Positions 1-11,659 of a stretch of DNA of 64,000 nt are shown piece by piece. Below the pieces are notes generated by a model. It had not been told where the DNA came from. It was given only the letters and a program-made list of their open reading frames with translations, and did not search any database. Within the stretch, counting starts at the first letter, position 1; the number at the start of each line of letters is the position of its first letter. The DNA is taken from assembly GCA_002786065.1 (NCBI GenBank), contig NHNY01000005.1, forward strand, positions 434,001 through 498,000, given 5' to 3'. The position numbers and the translations under genes are program-made. This stretch comes from Microcyclospora pomicola (lineage: Eukaryota; Ascomycota; Dothideomycetes; Capnodiales).

Positions 1-129
1 GAGGATGCACTGTTGACGTGGGCGTCTGCCATTGAGGACTTGCAGTCTGCGAGTGCGTCACCGCACAAAAGGACACTACCCAAGTGGTACGGTTATCTGG
101 AGCGAAACATCCCTGTGCTAAACTTGTGA
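1..129 (+). CDS. possible 3' end of a gene entering from the left edge
   Basis: Frame 1 is open from the first base to a TGA at 127-129 and gives a protein-like tail of 42 residues ending in WYGYLERNIPVLNL. There is no start codon in the window, so if real this is the last exon of an upstream gene. A GTGAGT at 126 could instead be a splice donor. I could not join it in phase to the exons of the next gene. No family is recognised, and the call rests only on amino-acid composition. Confidence 0.35.
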   Translation, partial: EDALLTWASAIEDLQSASASPHKRTLPKWYGYLERNIPVLNL

Positions 130-342
130 GTGATCGAGGCATGAATGGCGTTGGGGGCATCACTGCAGGCTATGTTGCAGCAAGCCTTCCATTCATGCAT
201 GCACAGCTTGTTTGTCGTGAACGAATTCACGAAGGCGTATATATACATATATGTATACATATAACAACTATGTTCAACATATCAAGTTTGTTCAGCAAAC
301 ATCAGGCAGCCCAGCACTTCGAAGTTCAGGATCGATTGAAAG

Positions 343-864
343 ATGTCAGTCCTGGGAACAATCATGGATGGAGTATGTCGGCCCTCTCACCACGAACACC
401 TAGTGAGCCTCCACTGACAAGGCCAGCTCATCCTCGCGTGCAAGAAGAACATCTACCCGGAGCTGCCCGAGGGCGAAGAGCCCCTGATCAAGGACGACTA
501 CTTTCGCATTGTCCTCGTCATGGACGTGTATGAATATGCACATCGGTCCAACGGTACCGTCCATGGCGCCCGTCTCATCGACACGCACCGCACGGTCTTG
601 TATGTGCACCCACACATGCCCGCCGACGAGCTGCTGGCGCTGGTCAGGAGCCGGGTCTGTGGGCACTTCGACATCAAAGACTCCTTCCCCCCGATCATGC
701 CAGGATTGCAGCGAGGTTCGAAGCTCATTGCATGCGATGAGGAACACATCTTTGAGGTCTTGTCGATCCTGGACAGGACCGTAAAGGATGGTGACATCGC
801 TGAGATCAAAGTACGGTTGCTGGCCACAATGAAAAAGGAAGGAGAAGGCGAAGCAACGAATTGA
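343..864 (+). CDS. small hypothetical protein, two exons
   Basis: The model has exons 343-372 and 427-864 and encodes about 155 residues. The 54-nt intron has a GTATGT donor, a CTGAC branch-like motif and a CCAG acceptor, and the join is in phase. The ATG at 343 is the first one after an in-frame TGA at 337. The protein starts MSVLGTIMDG and continues LILACKKNIYPELPEGEE. It is mixed alpha/beta-like in composition, with no signal peptide, no membrane segment and no motif that I can assign, and it ends in a charged tail (KKEGEGEATN). The function is unknown. It is convergent with the acyl-CoA-binding gene downstream. Confidence 0.6.
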
Positions 865-1657
865 GTATGAAGACGATAGGACGATGATGGAGTTCTTGAT
901 TGTTTAGCAGTTTGCAGCATACACTTCAGTGGTGTTTCTTGAGCGCCATTATTATCGTACATTTAAGATACATGTAAGATACAAGTGTCCTCGTTCTAGC
1001 GACTCTATCTTCTTCAAATGTTACTTCGCGCCTTCTCTACATGTATGGAGACTCTCGTCAGGTCAAATCTGAGGATCCTTCCGAAGCAGACGATGCAAGT
1101 CTCGCAAGATGGATGCGCATACATCATGCGTGCTGCAGCATTCCTTCTGAGCTGACTGGGATTCATCGAAAGGTTCGCCGCCTCGCATTCAGTATTGGTC
1201 ATTCGGCGTGTAAGGCGTCGAATACGCGGTTCCCGTGACAGTGACAATACAAAGCGTATGGCAGGCTCGTGAAACCTTGAGTGCTGCGTATGCCAACAAA
1301 CAAATCACCAACCTCACGTTGGCAAGCGTGAATAGACACAGTGAAGATGCGTTTCGCTTGACCTTCAGAGACGTGGCCAGCGATGAGAGCAGTGCCGCGA
1401 TATGGACACCAGAGCCAGCGGCATATTAGTCTCCTTGTTGAGAGATTTGGAGTCGCAGCAGGGGGATGCGTCGCCATTCTCGAAAACAGCTATGCCCGGC
1501 TCGCAAGTGCTAGATGTCCGTGCCGTATAGCAACCTGGTACAAAGTCCGGTACTGCTCGAAGAGGTCTGCGGAAGTCTCGTTGCTCTCGTTGATCGAAGT
1601 CATCGGAGTAGAATGCGAGCAGTGACAAACCCGCATAAAGGTCATGGTCCAGGCCGA
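865..1657. other. intergenic, convergent 3' ends
   Basis: This 793-bp spacer lies between two genes that point towards each other. Only short open frames on both strands occur, and none has coding character. I see no repeat or RNA gene. Confidence 0.5.
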
Positions 1658-2804
1658 TCAGGAAGCCTTCTTCTTGATCAACGGTAAGCCGGGCATCTTC
1701 GTCTTCGAGACATCCCGGCCAACCTTCTGGACCTGCGCGACAGCGTCTCCAAGGAGCACCCGCACAGCACCTTCCAGCCGGTGATCCTTCTTTCGCCGCA
1801 TGTACAAGATGATGATCCATAGTATTACGGCATCAGCCACGAAGAGCTGGACAGCCCACCATCCCAACCTCAGCACCCAGCCGACTATGCTGTTTCTTCT
1901 CTGCTGGCTGAAGAAGCGCCGTAGTTCTAGTTGTTCACGTAGCGCCGTTACTTCCGTCGTGAGCTTGATCAGGGAGCTCTCTATCCGCCTCCGCCACCGC
2001 ACGTCGTTTGGTGATGATCTTGAAACGACGGAATAGCTTCGTTCTGTCTCACGATTTAGGTCTGGCTCTTCTCTCTCGGCAAGATCTTCGTGCTCGACCT
2101 GTGAAACAGGCGCATCCACGAATTCTTCCCCGTAATCCTCCGCCTCTCTCAACTCCTCCTCATCAGCCTGGGACATTGGACTCAACATCGTCATCCGGCT
2201 TTTGTCCCCACTGTCCATCGCAGCAGCCATGCTCCTGGTCATCCCAGCTGCGGCTTCCGTAGAGCGATCTCTTACCCCTTGAGACAGATAGCCACTCTGC
2301 TCCAGAGTCTGCAGCGGCGAACTTGTCTCCGAGTTGTCCGAATGCTGCGAGTTGCTCTTGATTTGATCCCAGACGAACTCCAGTTCCTCGACCAGCTCCC
2401 TCGCCTCGTCCGTACTGGAAGCATATTCATGCATCGTCTCGATCAGTTTCCCGATGTATTTCCGCTTTGCCTCCGTCCGCGTGATGCCCTCATTGCTCTT
2501 CCATGCGTCATACTTGTCCTGCTCCCGCTTGAGCACATCTGCGCCACCACTGGCAATCTTCGAGGTCGGCCGGTCTGCAATAGCAATCACATCGCCTTCC
2601 ATTGCTTGCTTGTAGAGCCCGTACAACATGAGTCGGTCGGCGGCGGGTGGTTTCGTAGATCCCGGACGGATCTTGTTGACGGTGTTGAGCGCATGGCCGA
2701 ATACACGATCTGTCGGTTGTCGTAGTATGCGTTAGCTATCATTCTATACCCCACGAAGCAGCAGAGGAAGAACGGTGATATGGCTTACCCACCGAGTCCG
2801 CCAT
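1658..2804 (-). CDS. acyl-CoA-binding membrane protein, Atg37/ACBD5-like
   Basis: The exons are 2804-2789 and 2709-1658, giving 355 residues. The intron has GTAAGC, GCTAAC and CAG signals and joins in phase. Residues 5-100 form an acyl-CoA-binding domain with the family hallmarks: DRVFGHALNTVNKI, LMLYGLYKQA, the K-x-DAWKS-x-EG motif near 71-80, and EAKRKYIGKLIE. A long acidic, Ser-rich linker follows, then a coiled coil (about 249-272) and one strongly hydrophobic segment (about 283-309) followed by RRKK, which reads as a C-terminal membrane anchor. ACB plus coiled coil plus tail anchor is the layout of ACBD4/5 and of yeast Atg37, a peroxisomal membrane protein needed for pexophagy. The peroxisomal location here is inferred from that layout. 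It lies beside an MFS gene with no evident functional link. Confidence 0.85.
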
Positions 2805-3409
2805 CCTGGTCGCTCGTTGCGACTCTGCGTATTTGGATGTTGGGGCCGGTCTTCAGTCTGTAGGCTCCCAGCTTATCGCAAAGGCGAGCGGGAGTGCTTC
2901 ACGACAATTGAAGCAGCTCTACGTGCCACCAGACTCCCTTGCGATCCCACGAAGAAAAGCAAGACGATATCGCTGTGATCAAAAGATTATCGATAAACAA
3001 TTACACGACATATCATCCTGGTCTGTCGCGCGCACAAAAGAGCTCGAGGGGAATGATCCAGGGTACCTATGCACTAGGCATGTGATAGAATGCCTCGGGA
3101 TGTTTTGCGAGGCCGCAACAATAAAAATGCCGACGCCGCCGGATCTCCACTATGCTCATTCCATTGCAATTGCTTCATGAGGAAGATAATCTATACAACA
3201 TCTTTGTAACCGTCATCAATACACCTTGTAGTTGATCGAGGTACATATGGATGTACTGTGAGTCTAGTATTCGCTATGCTGTACTTCATCATATCGCACC
3301 CGCATTGTCGCTGGAATGTTTTTCATGCGTTGCGAAGTCGCCTCTGACCAATGTTGAATCACAACCGTTCCCAAACGCCTTGCTGCTTCAGCATTTCCCA
3401 TGATGAAGT
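2805..3409. other. intergenic: promoter side of the Atg37-like gene and 3' side of the MFS gene
   Basis: The 605-bp spacer contains the palindrome TTATCGATAA at 2987-2996, about 180 bp upstream of the Atg37-like start. It holds two inverted GATA motifs, which could be a GATA-factor site, though a 10-mer can occur by chance. Nothing else is evident. Confidence 0.4.
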
Positions 3410-5052
3410 TCAGTTTTTCTCGTTGTCTGTGTTTTCGTTTCCATCTTTCCTCCAGCTACCACCGTACTTGGCTGTGAGCAAAACACCCATGGCAGCAACC
3501 ATGACAAAAGCTGCGCTGATGGTCGAGAACCAACCGACGCCAATAGCATCGATCACAGGCAGACATGCCGCCGAGCCCGCAGCCGCGAAGAGGTATCTGA
3601 TAACATAGTTTCCGGCGACGACCTCTGCACTTCGTCCTTTCATAACGTCGAGACAGTACGTGTTCAGTGATGGAAAGCAGAAGAGCTGTGCGACACCCTG
3701 GAAGAACATGACAATGACTGGGAGGGGGATCCCACCGACCTCTTTCTCGATCGACCAGCCGTAGATGAGCATGCAGGCTGGAATTACGAGGCCCATGGCT
3801 GTAAGGCAGGAGTGCAAGCGATCTTCCGGAATGCGCTTGTTGCCCCTTTTCACGGTCCACTTCTTGACGGTATGGTCGGCCCATTTTCCACCTACGAGGG
3901 TGCCGGCAAGGTAGCTAGAAGGATGTCAGTGATCAGTCTAGTGTTCGCCTCGATATGGTCTACTAACCCGCATCCCGGAGCAATGTAAAACAATCCGCTT
4001 TGCCACGGTGAGGTGAGTCCAAAGCGAGGGTTCAGGACGTATCTGATCGGTGTGAGAAGGCTGTACATGTTCCATACCAGACTGCTGCTTGCGATGCCCG
4101 CGATTAGAAGATTCGGATGCCGGAACAGTAGGATGACTCGGACAGGATTGATCCAGCCCCATACTTTTCTTGCTTGCTGTGCTTTGGGAAGTCCTTCTAA
4201 TTCGTCTTTGCGTGCAGAATGGATCGTTTCTGGTACGAGCAGAACGACGGCTACAGTGGCAGCACCTGCAAGTGCTGTCTGCAGCCAAAAGATATCTCTC
4301 CAAGAGACGAAAGTAACAATAACGCCGCCCACCAGTGGTCCCAGAGCTGGTCCGACAAGTGTCCCGGTCAAGAACCAGCCGTATGCCGTGCCTCTCTGTG
4401 TTGGCGGATACAGATCGCCGATGATCGTAGCTCCGATGGTCAAAAAGCTCGTTCCTTGAAATGCGGTCAAGCATCGGAAGATGAAGTAGCTTGCAATGTT
4501 CGGAGCTAGGGCGCTGCCAATGCTGAACGCTGTGAAGGCCACGGCTGATACGATCAAAGGCCATCTCCTGCCCCAGATCTGACCGATAGGACCCCAAAAG
4601 AGCGAGGCGAAGCCCATGAAAACCAGGTACAGCGCGTTGCTGACGTTAAAGATGGCACCAGTCGTGTTGAAGGTTGCAACGACCTCTGGTGAAGCGGCCA
4701 GGATACTGGTACTGCTGATAGGAGCCAGAAATGAGCAACATGATAAGATGGTGACGATGAGTGCCTTTCGCCTCAAAGAAAAGCGATCGTAGATCTCATC
4801 ACCGGCTTCGAAGTGAGCCGGACGAGTAACGTGAATGTCCGCAACGTCGTGAGTGCTCACATGCGAGCGAGTAGGTCTGAGCTCCAGGCTTGGTCTCGCA
4901 TGTTGGCTTTCGACATCCGAATTGCTGGAACTGTAGCTTGCTGGACCGAGTTCTTTGCTTTCTCGAGAGTCCGTTGCCGCGTCGTCTTTCTGCGATGTGA
5001 TTTCTATTGTTGCATCATTGATCTTGCTTGTTGTCTTTTCCGGGTCGTCCAT
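3410..5052 (-). CDS. MFS transporter, drug:H+ antiporter-1 (DHA1) type
   Basis: The exons are 5052-3968 and 3914-3410, giving 529 residues. The intron is 53 nt (GTTAGT...TAG) and joins ...APGCG to YLAGTLVGG in phase. About 90 hydrophilic Ser/Asp-rich N-terminal residues precede the membrane core. The first half carries the MFS motif-A-like GPIGQIWGRRWPLI loop, a RCLTAFQGTS segment and the antiporter motif C region GTLVGPALGPLVGG followed by WRDIFWLQ, all typical of DHA1 antiporters (12 TM). Members export drugs, polyamines or small metabolites at the plasma membrane. The substrate cannot be read from the sequence. No biosynthetic cluster genes lie next to it. Confidence 0.88.
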
Positions 5053-5835
5053 GGTCTTTCATATGCCCTCAGGTGGCTTGAACGCTGCCGATTAGAAGCC
5101 TTCTTGGTCCTTATAAGTGATCACTAGAATTGTCACGGGTGCAGACAACGGTATATGTTCAGGAGGATCGAGGGTTTAGAATCATAAGCAGAAGAAAATG
5201 AGCAGAACGATCGACGACCATACTGTCACACCTACTTACCTTATCATAGTAACAGAGCATCTAGTGCCCCGCCCGAAGTCGGGTAACCATCTGAGGTTGA
5301 CATTGGGTGTTTTCTTTGGCTTAGGTGGTGGCAATGTGGATCTCCCACGGAAAAGCTGATTTTCTTTGCGGCGGATTCGGAAGCGTCGAGCGACTTTTCC
5401 GCTGGTCCCTGATTGCTGGAACAAGAAGCACTCTGCACACGATTAACCAAGGTATCTAGGTAATCAGCTCACTGAGACCTACGATTACTTACCTTGACAA
5501 GCCGATCAGTAGAAGTCTTGGGCGAAGTTATCTCCATGAGAGACTATGGTACTGAATATCAGCAAACGTCTTCTTCGAGGCGGATGACCGAGCCATAGGA
5601 ATGATGAACACCTAAGGAACTACGTTTCTGTATTCTTTACGTGCCTACCTTATATGAGCCATAGAAGCAGGAAACATGTATGTGTGTAGAGCCTGTTATG
5701 TGGGCCATTGGTGCATTGACGCTACTTGACCACACATGCATCTCCCCAAAAGCAGATTCGTAGCATCGTCATCATCATAATACATTTGATTCCCTTGCAG
5801 TACGCCACGCTCACGTCCCAAGTCGATACGGAGAT
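5053..5835. other. intergenic: MFS promoter side, GH5 3' side
   Basis: This 783-bp stretch has only short unconvincing frames on both strands. I see no repeat, tRNA or clear regulatory site. Confidence 0.4.
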
Positions 5836-7119
5836 CTATGCCTGTGGTTGCATCAACTTCCGCAAGTCTGCCATGCGCCAATCATCGATGACGGTCTCCC
5901 AGTCGTCAGCCAAAAGGCCGTAGGTTTCGTTGTCGTACCCAGCAGGTTTGCGAGGGTTCAATGCCCAATAGCCGAAATCAGCGTCGCTTTGCTGAAGGTA
6001 CTTCATCAGGTTGTCCCAGTAGTGATGGTCCCCTTCGTTCCCACCACTGGCAATACCGAATTCCCCAACCCATACTGGCGCAGTGTTGCTGTCGAGAAGA
6101 AAACCCCAGTTGCGGTCCATGTCAAGTGCGAAAGATGGGTAGGGACGTTTGTGGTACGGCGAGAGTGCACCCCAGCCTGACCAGGCGTAGACGTGGCTTT
6201 GATAGACTACACGATCCGGGACAGAAAGCTTGACAGGACGCTTGCGCGCGCCGGAACAGTCATTCGAGGACGAGATGCCCTCGATAAACATGAGCCAGTT
6301 CGTGTTCAGATCAAGGAGAGCCTCACTGGCTTTCTCGTGCGACTCTGCCAGCATCTTCCATGTCATGGTTCCCCATATACCTCTAGGCTCGTTGCGAAGA
6401 TCGGCGCCAATGACCCATGGATTGTCAATGTGAGGTTCCATAATAGTCTTCCAATTTTCAATCCAGCTGTCAGTGGTCTGCTTGATTTTGCAGACTGGGC
6501 CATAATGGTCGTTCTTCCAGCTGGAGTCGCAAAGGTTGGTGCCATCACACCAGTGAGCATTAGTGATGTGGTTGTTTGGAATGACGGCGAGACCCGCATC
6601 GGTCATGGCATCGATACATGCCTTGTAGACGTCCAAAGCACGGATACCTACTGATTCGCCGTTCATTCTGTTCTGGCCGTCCTGCTTCAGGTCGTACGCA
6701 TCAAGCAGATCCATGTTCGCCGAGATGACCTCTGGAGGGACGATTGGATTCTCAATGACCATCTGGTCAGAATAGGGAAACCTCACACTGTTGAACCCCA
6801 TCTTCCGGATAGTTGCGGCAATATCAGATCGATGCCTGAAGTCCAAGCCGCCCGGAACGAAGAAAATGTCGCTGGCTCCATACCAATTGATCGACGCCAG
6901 CTTGAACCTTTGTCCATTTGCATCCACGATGTGCCTGCCTGCAGTCCTGAAAGGAGGAGTGAATGGTGTTTCTGCCGTCGCGGTCGGGGCTTTGACCGAC
7001 GGCGTCGTGGGAGAAAAGCGAATGGGTTCTGTCTCTCCTGGAGACAAAGTTCGTAAGCCGAAGAACAGAACCAGCGTGGTCACAACAGCGACAAGAATGA
7101 GAGAAGTCCTGCGATACAT
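5836..7119 (-). CDS. glycoside hydrolase family 5 (cellulase-type), membrane-anchored
   Basis: A single exon encodes 427 residues. The open frame extends upstream of 7119, but only from a non-ATG codon. The ATG at 7119 puts a hydrophobic segment (residues 5-23, after MYRRT) at the N-terminus, read here as a type II anchor or uncleaved signal. The (beta/alpha)8 catalytic domain covers roughly 60-410. The expected acid/base Glu is E244 in DLRNEPRG and the nucleophile is E353 in VWVGEFG. Also visible are SVRFPYS, NNHITNAHWC, a VYQSHVYAW strand with the family His, and FGYWALNP near the end. GH5 members cleave beta-glucans, mannans or related polymers. The subfamily and substrate are not assigned. 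Confidence 0.88.
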   Translation of the reverse strand: MYRRTSLILVAVVTTLVLFFGLRTLSPGETEPIRFSPTTPSVKAPTATAETPFTPPFRTAGRHIVDANGQRFKLASINWYGASDIFFVPGGLDFRHRSDIAATIRKMGFNSVRFPYSDQMVIENPIVPPEVISANMDLLDAYDLKQDGQNRMNGESVGIRALDVYKACIDAMTDAGLAVIPNNHITNAHWCDGTNLCDSSWKNDHYGPVCKIKQTTDSWIENWKTIMEPHIDNPWVIGADLRNEPRGIWGTMTWKMLAESHEKASEALLDLNTNWLMFIEGISSSNDCSGARKRPVKLSVPDRVVYQSHVYAWSGWGALSPYHKRPYPSFALDMDRNWGFLLDSNTAPVWVGEFGIASGGNEGDHHYWDNLMKYLQQSDADFGYWALNPRKPAGYDNETYGLLADDWETVIDDWRMADLRKLMQPQA

Positions 7120-8012
7120 CTTGACGGCCGACCTGCGAGACAGAAAATAATCGAAAAGGGGTGGAGAAGAGACTGACAGCGCACAAAGGAGTGCAAAGGC
7201 ATAGCAAGGAAAGCGGAGCACGCGACCAGCCGGTCGCCGTCCTGCAGTCCCATCCGCAGGCTCGCAGAATACTGGTCCTTGAGATATCCGCGAAGGTCCG
7301 CATACGTGGATTGACAAGACAAATGCTGTGCCAAGGCCGCGGGCAGATAAGGGCTAGATCCCAAATTGGAGGGCATGCACACGACACTCACCAGCCTTGC
7401 GGTCGATGGTCGCCGCCACCATCTTCGCGGCCGAGTCGATGCCGATGGTAATTGATGTGTCGTGTTATGTCGAGATGGGACCGAGTCGAGGAAAGGCAAG
7501 TCAAGGGCGGCGATGGGAGTCATTTTGATGGCTTCTGGCGACCATCTCGCGCTCCAGGGGCAGCTTCCCAGCTGGCCACAAGGCACCACCACGTGCAGCA
7601 TTGAGTTGATGCCAGACTTCCTGGCTCTTGCGACCACTCGGCCTGGGTTCCGAGAGACATGGAGTACATATCCTGATCTGTGACAATAGTGCCCGCACAA
7701 AGTATTGATCTGATTCCAGTGCTGTTCAATACATGCATTAGCTGAACATGCACAGTATTGCGCAGGACGTCGAGAAGCCCTTTCTGCCTGAGGTTCACCT
7801 GCTCGTCGAGTCCGCTAACTACATGACACGCACAGTGCAGCAACACGACTCGATGACGGCAGAGCGTGTCATTGACTCTATGGACCATACACGTCCATAT
7901 GATATATATGTGCTGTAAGTTACTGTTTGATCTCGCAGCATAACCATAACGATTCTAATTTGACTCGTTCCTTCATACTTCAATTCCATCATCCAAGGTC
8001 GTCATCTTCATC
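7120..8012. other. divergent spacer between GH5 and SDR genes, with coding-like pieces
   Basis: The 893-bp region between divergent genes should hold both promoters. It also holds two protein-like open frames on the + strand, 7513-7683 and 7742-7918, the second preceded by a TTAG acceptor-like site and ending next to a GTAAGT donor-like site. They could be exons of a small unrecognised gene or leader ORFs. See the findings. Confidence 0.4.
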
Positions 8013-9092
8013 ATGGAGTACATTAGGACCACTATAGTGGAGAACATGGGTGGCGGCGCAGCTCTTGCCAAAGAGAACGAATCCTTCTCCCTCGATACAG
8101 ATGTTCCAGATCTCTCCGGCAAGGTTGCAGTCCTCACAGGCGGTAGCGGTTAGTGTTGATCTTGGATCTCGTAGAACAAATGCACGATGCTAATACATTC
8201 TTCTTCACAATCAGAGGGAATTGGCTTTGGTGTTAGCCACACATTCCTCAAGCACAACATCTCCAAGTTGATAATTGTAGCTCTGCGGGAAGGCAAGATG
8301 GATGAGGCCTACAAAGCCATCGACGAAGAATTTGGCGCCGGTACCAGCGAGAAGGTTATCTTCAAGCAATGTGACCTCTCGGATTGGGACCAGACAGCCA
8401 AGGTGGCCAAGGAGATCGCATCTTCCGTTGAAAAGATCGATATTCTTGTGAACAATGCTGCAAGAGGAATCATGTCCCAACAATTCGCTCCAACGAATGG
8501 CATTGATCAACACATGGCCACTAACCACTTCGGCCATGTGGTCCTCACTTCAAACCTCTTGCCGCTTCTCAAGAAGACTGCAGACGCCGGGAACGTAGTC
8601 CGGATCGTCACCATGGCGTCCAACCTTCATGAGAGTGCACCGTCGGAGACAGTGTTTGCTTCCGAAGCAGAATTGCAAAAGGACTATGGCCCGAACGCAC
8701 AATACGGTCGAAGTAAGCTTGCCAACCTGCTGTATGCCAAGTATCTCGCAAAGCACGTTACAAGTGCTCATCCGAACATCCTTGCCACCGCCACACATCC
8801 CGGTATCGTCGACACGGCACAAACGAATGTTCATATCCATGAGCCGTTCCCAATCTTGGGATATGGCATGTCCGTCGGACTCAAGCCGTTCCGCAAGACT
8901 CAGTTCGAGGGTTGTGTAAGTGCGGTATTCGGAGCCACTGCAATCAAGGAGAGTGGTCAGTATGTGGCGCCACCGAGGATCATTGAAAAAGGGTCACCCA
9001 AGGCGAATGATCCACAATTGATGGAGCAACTTATGGACCTCACCAGGCAGATCGTCAAGGCCAAGACTGGAAACGAGCTGAAAGACTATTAG
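8013..9092 (+). CDS. short-chain dehydrogenase/reductase
   Basis: The exons are 8013-8148 and 8215-9092, giving 337 residues. The intron has GTTAGT, GCTAAT and CAG signals, and its phase restores the glycine-rich TGGSEGIG cofactor motif (about 42-49) across the junction. A Rossmann fold follows: NNAARG near 125, a catalytic-type YGRSK with Tyr209 and Lys213, and an ATHPGIV strand after the active site. The retinol-dehydrogenase/WW-oxidoreductase-like subgroup of SDRs is the nearest match by motif pattern, using NAD(P)H. The substrate is unknown. It is divergent from the GH5 gene. Confidence 0.85.
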
Positions 9093-9488
9093 AGCATGTA
9101 GTACCAGATGTAGATTAGAAGAGCTAAGGCCGTCTCGCTGTTCGTATCGACCACAAATATGAAGACTCAAGATAACTATCGAAATAAGCCTGAAGAATGT
9201 AATGACCCTCAATCAAGATCTCAGGACTCCACAAGTTTACATGAGGGTCAGATCATCTCTCAGAGCCGCAATACTCTAGGACACTCAGGTCCAGGAGATC
9301 GCGAGGTCGCTCGCATGTCGCATTTCCACTTTGCCACGTGATGCTCCACTTTTGACTACGCTAGAAGCTCTAGCACTTCAACGGGAACTGTTGTTTTTCT
9401 GTTCTATGCGCGTTAGGTTCCTGCGCAGTCCGGTCGCGCCTTTTCACTTCACTACTCTTCTTACCGAAGCATAGTTGACAATCCAACA
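9093..9488. other. intergenic: upstream region of the permease gene
   Basis: This 396-bp spacer lies between two genes on the same strand. The last part (about 9380-9488) is pyrimidine-rich, as is usual for a fungal core promoter and leader. Nothing else is seen. Confidence 0.4.
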
Positions 9489-11659
9489 ATGGCGACGTCC
9501 AAGCAACAGTACACCAACGCTGTTGCCAGCGGCAGCGATGTCAGCCCGAACAACCCACTGCAATCCGACTTTAACGAGACCGAAGATGGGTCCTCCATGA
9601 ATGCCGACGAGCGCTACTTGGTAAGACTCGTGAGCTGAAACGCTCAGCATCAACATCGAGTCTGGCAAAAGTGTATCCGTTAGCGTTGTGAGTTACGTAG
9701 TCTGGCATCAGTTCAAGAGGTCACGGCACGCCGGTATCTACTCTTGTCTACAAGATTCACCACCCCATTGCTGCAGCACTCAATAGTGCTACCGATGGGA
9801 GTGATTCTCGAGGCAGCGTAGGTTGAGATCATACGGCAGGAACTTGCTGGCATTCACATGCGCGAAAGGAGTTGCTATGACCATCCACCGATGCCCCTTT
9901 CCCTCCTCGTTGATTTGTGGTGCTAATATGTCCGAAGCGCGCACTTGGGTACAAACAGGTAAGTTGCGCGCATCGCTGTCGTGTTCTGCTGTTTTGAACG
10001 TAGATTGACAATGATCTTCAGTCCCTCCACCGTCAATGGAAATTCTTCGAAAGTTTCGCGGCAAGCTTCGGTAGGCTACGACTATGTCAAGTTTTACGAA
10101 CGAAGACTAAACCCTTCCAGCTGCCCTCTACTCAGTTGGCGGCGTTAGGACTACTTTCACGATAGGACTGGCTGCTGGCGGTCCAGCGGCATACTGGTCG
10201 AGCTATGTGATCACCTGCATCTTCGTCACCATCACTGCAGCCGTACTTGCTGAGATCTGCTCTGCCCTACCTGCGGCTGGCTCTATATATTTCTGGGCTG
10301 CGGAAGCAGGTGGCCGGAAGTATGGTCGACTGCTCGGCTTCATTGTGGCTTGGTGGTCGACGACGGCCTGGACGACTTTTGTTGCCTCGAACTGCTTCGC
10401 CGCCGCCAATTTTCTCCTTTCAGAGATCACCGTGTTCGGATTGGACTTTACCACGGATACTACCGATATTCGCTTTCGTTCTGTTCAATGGATAGTGTCA
10501 GAGGTGATCTTGTTCCTGGCAATCGGCATGAACTACCTGAACCCAAACACCTACAAGCTGATCTTTCGGCTTGCCACCGGCATAATCCTCCTCGATTTTT
10601 TCCTAAACATGATCTGGCTGCCGATTGCGGTGTCCCAGTCGTATGGCTTCCAGTCAGCTGAGTACGTGTTTACGACAACGTACAATGGGACTGGTGCCCC
10701 TCCGGTGTGGAATTGGATGCTAAGTTTCTTTGTTACCGCCGGTATTCTGGTCGGATTCGAGGCGAGCGGTCACGTTTCCGAAGAAACCAAGAACGCCAGC
10801 GTGACAGCGGCACGAGCGATCTTCTGGTCAGCCATTGCATCGGCGGCCATTGGCTTTGTCGTCGTGATCCTTTTTCTCTTCTGCCTGCCAAACCTTGATA
10901 CGCTGTACAGTTATGGTGCTCCACAGCCATTCGTGCAGATCTATGATTTAGCTTTAGGCCGCGGCGGTCAGGTCTTCATGAATATTGTCTGCATCGTGGG
11001 ACTGATCTTCAACACGACTGTCGCTGGCGTGGCGAGCTCTCGCTTGATCTGGGCCGTTGCCCGTGATGGTGTTCTTCCAATGTCCGGCTGGATCTCAAAA
11101 GTGTCGGAAAAGAAAGAGCCCAGAAACGCTATCATCGTCATGCATGCCGTAGCAGCTCTGCTACTCTGCACCATTTTGCCGTCTCCGGTAGCGTTTACCT
11201 CTCTAGTATCAGCTGCTGGAGTACCTACCATTACTGCCTATGCTTTGATTGCTTGTAAGTCCAGTTCGGACAGGAAGTGGAGTACAGTGCTAACTCTTCT
11301 GTCCGTTAGTTGCACGCTGCTTCATCACACCGCATCAATTCACGCACGCAAGATTCAGTCTGGGCCGATGGTCTCGACCTTTGACATTTATCACCCTGAT
11401 CTGGAATCTTTATTTGGCTTGTATATTGTTCTCGCCGCTGTTCTTCCCTGTCACTGGAGAGAACTTCAACTACTCCCCAGTCATTTTTGGGTAAGCGTGG
11501 CTTCTTGCAGTCTATGACCTTGAAATTCTACTGACTACCAACAGTGCAATCACATTCTTCGGCATATTGACATACTGGTTCACTCCTGCTGATCAATGGT
11601 TACCCAATGCTCGGCTCGGAAAGGTCCACCAGATCGATCAGCAATCATTCAGTTCCTGA
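9489..11659 (+). CDS. APC-superfamily permease (amino acid/GABA/choline type)
   Basis: The model has six exons, 9489-9620, 9938-9958 (21 nt), 10022-10070, 10121-11254, 11310-11490 and 11545-11659, giving 543 residues. All junctions keep phase. The micro-exon reads RALGYKQ and links NADERYL to SLHRQWKFFESFAASF, the family's N-terminal signature. The core shows repeated hydrophobic helices with GLAAGGPAAYWSSY, CSALPAAGSIYFW, GFEASGHVSEETKNAS (a conserved permease loop), GVASSRLIWAVARDG and a terminal YFTPADQW-like segment (here YWFTPADQWLP). This pattern fits fungal UGA4/HNM1/TPO5-like permeases, so the likely role is proton-coupled uptake of an amino acid, GABA, choline or polyamine. The substrate is not resolvable. 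Intron 1 (317 nt) is unusually long for this window and is the weakest part of the model. Confidence 0.85.
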
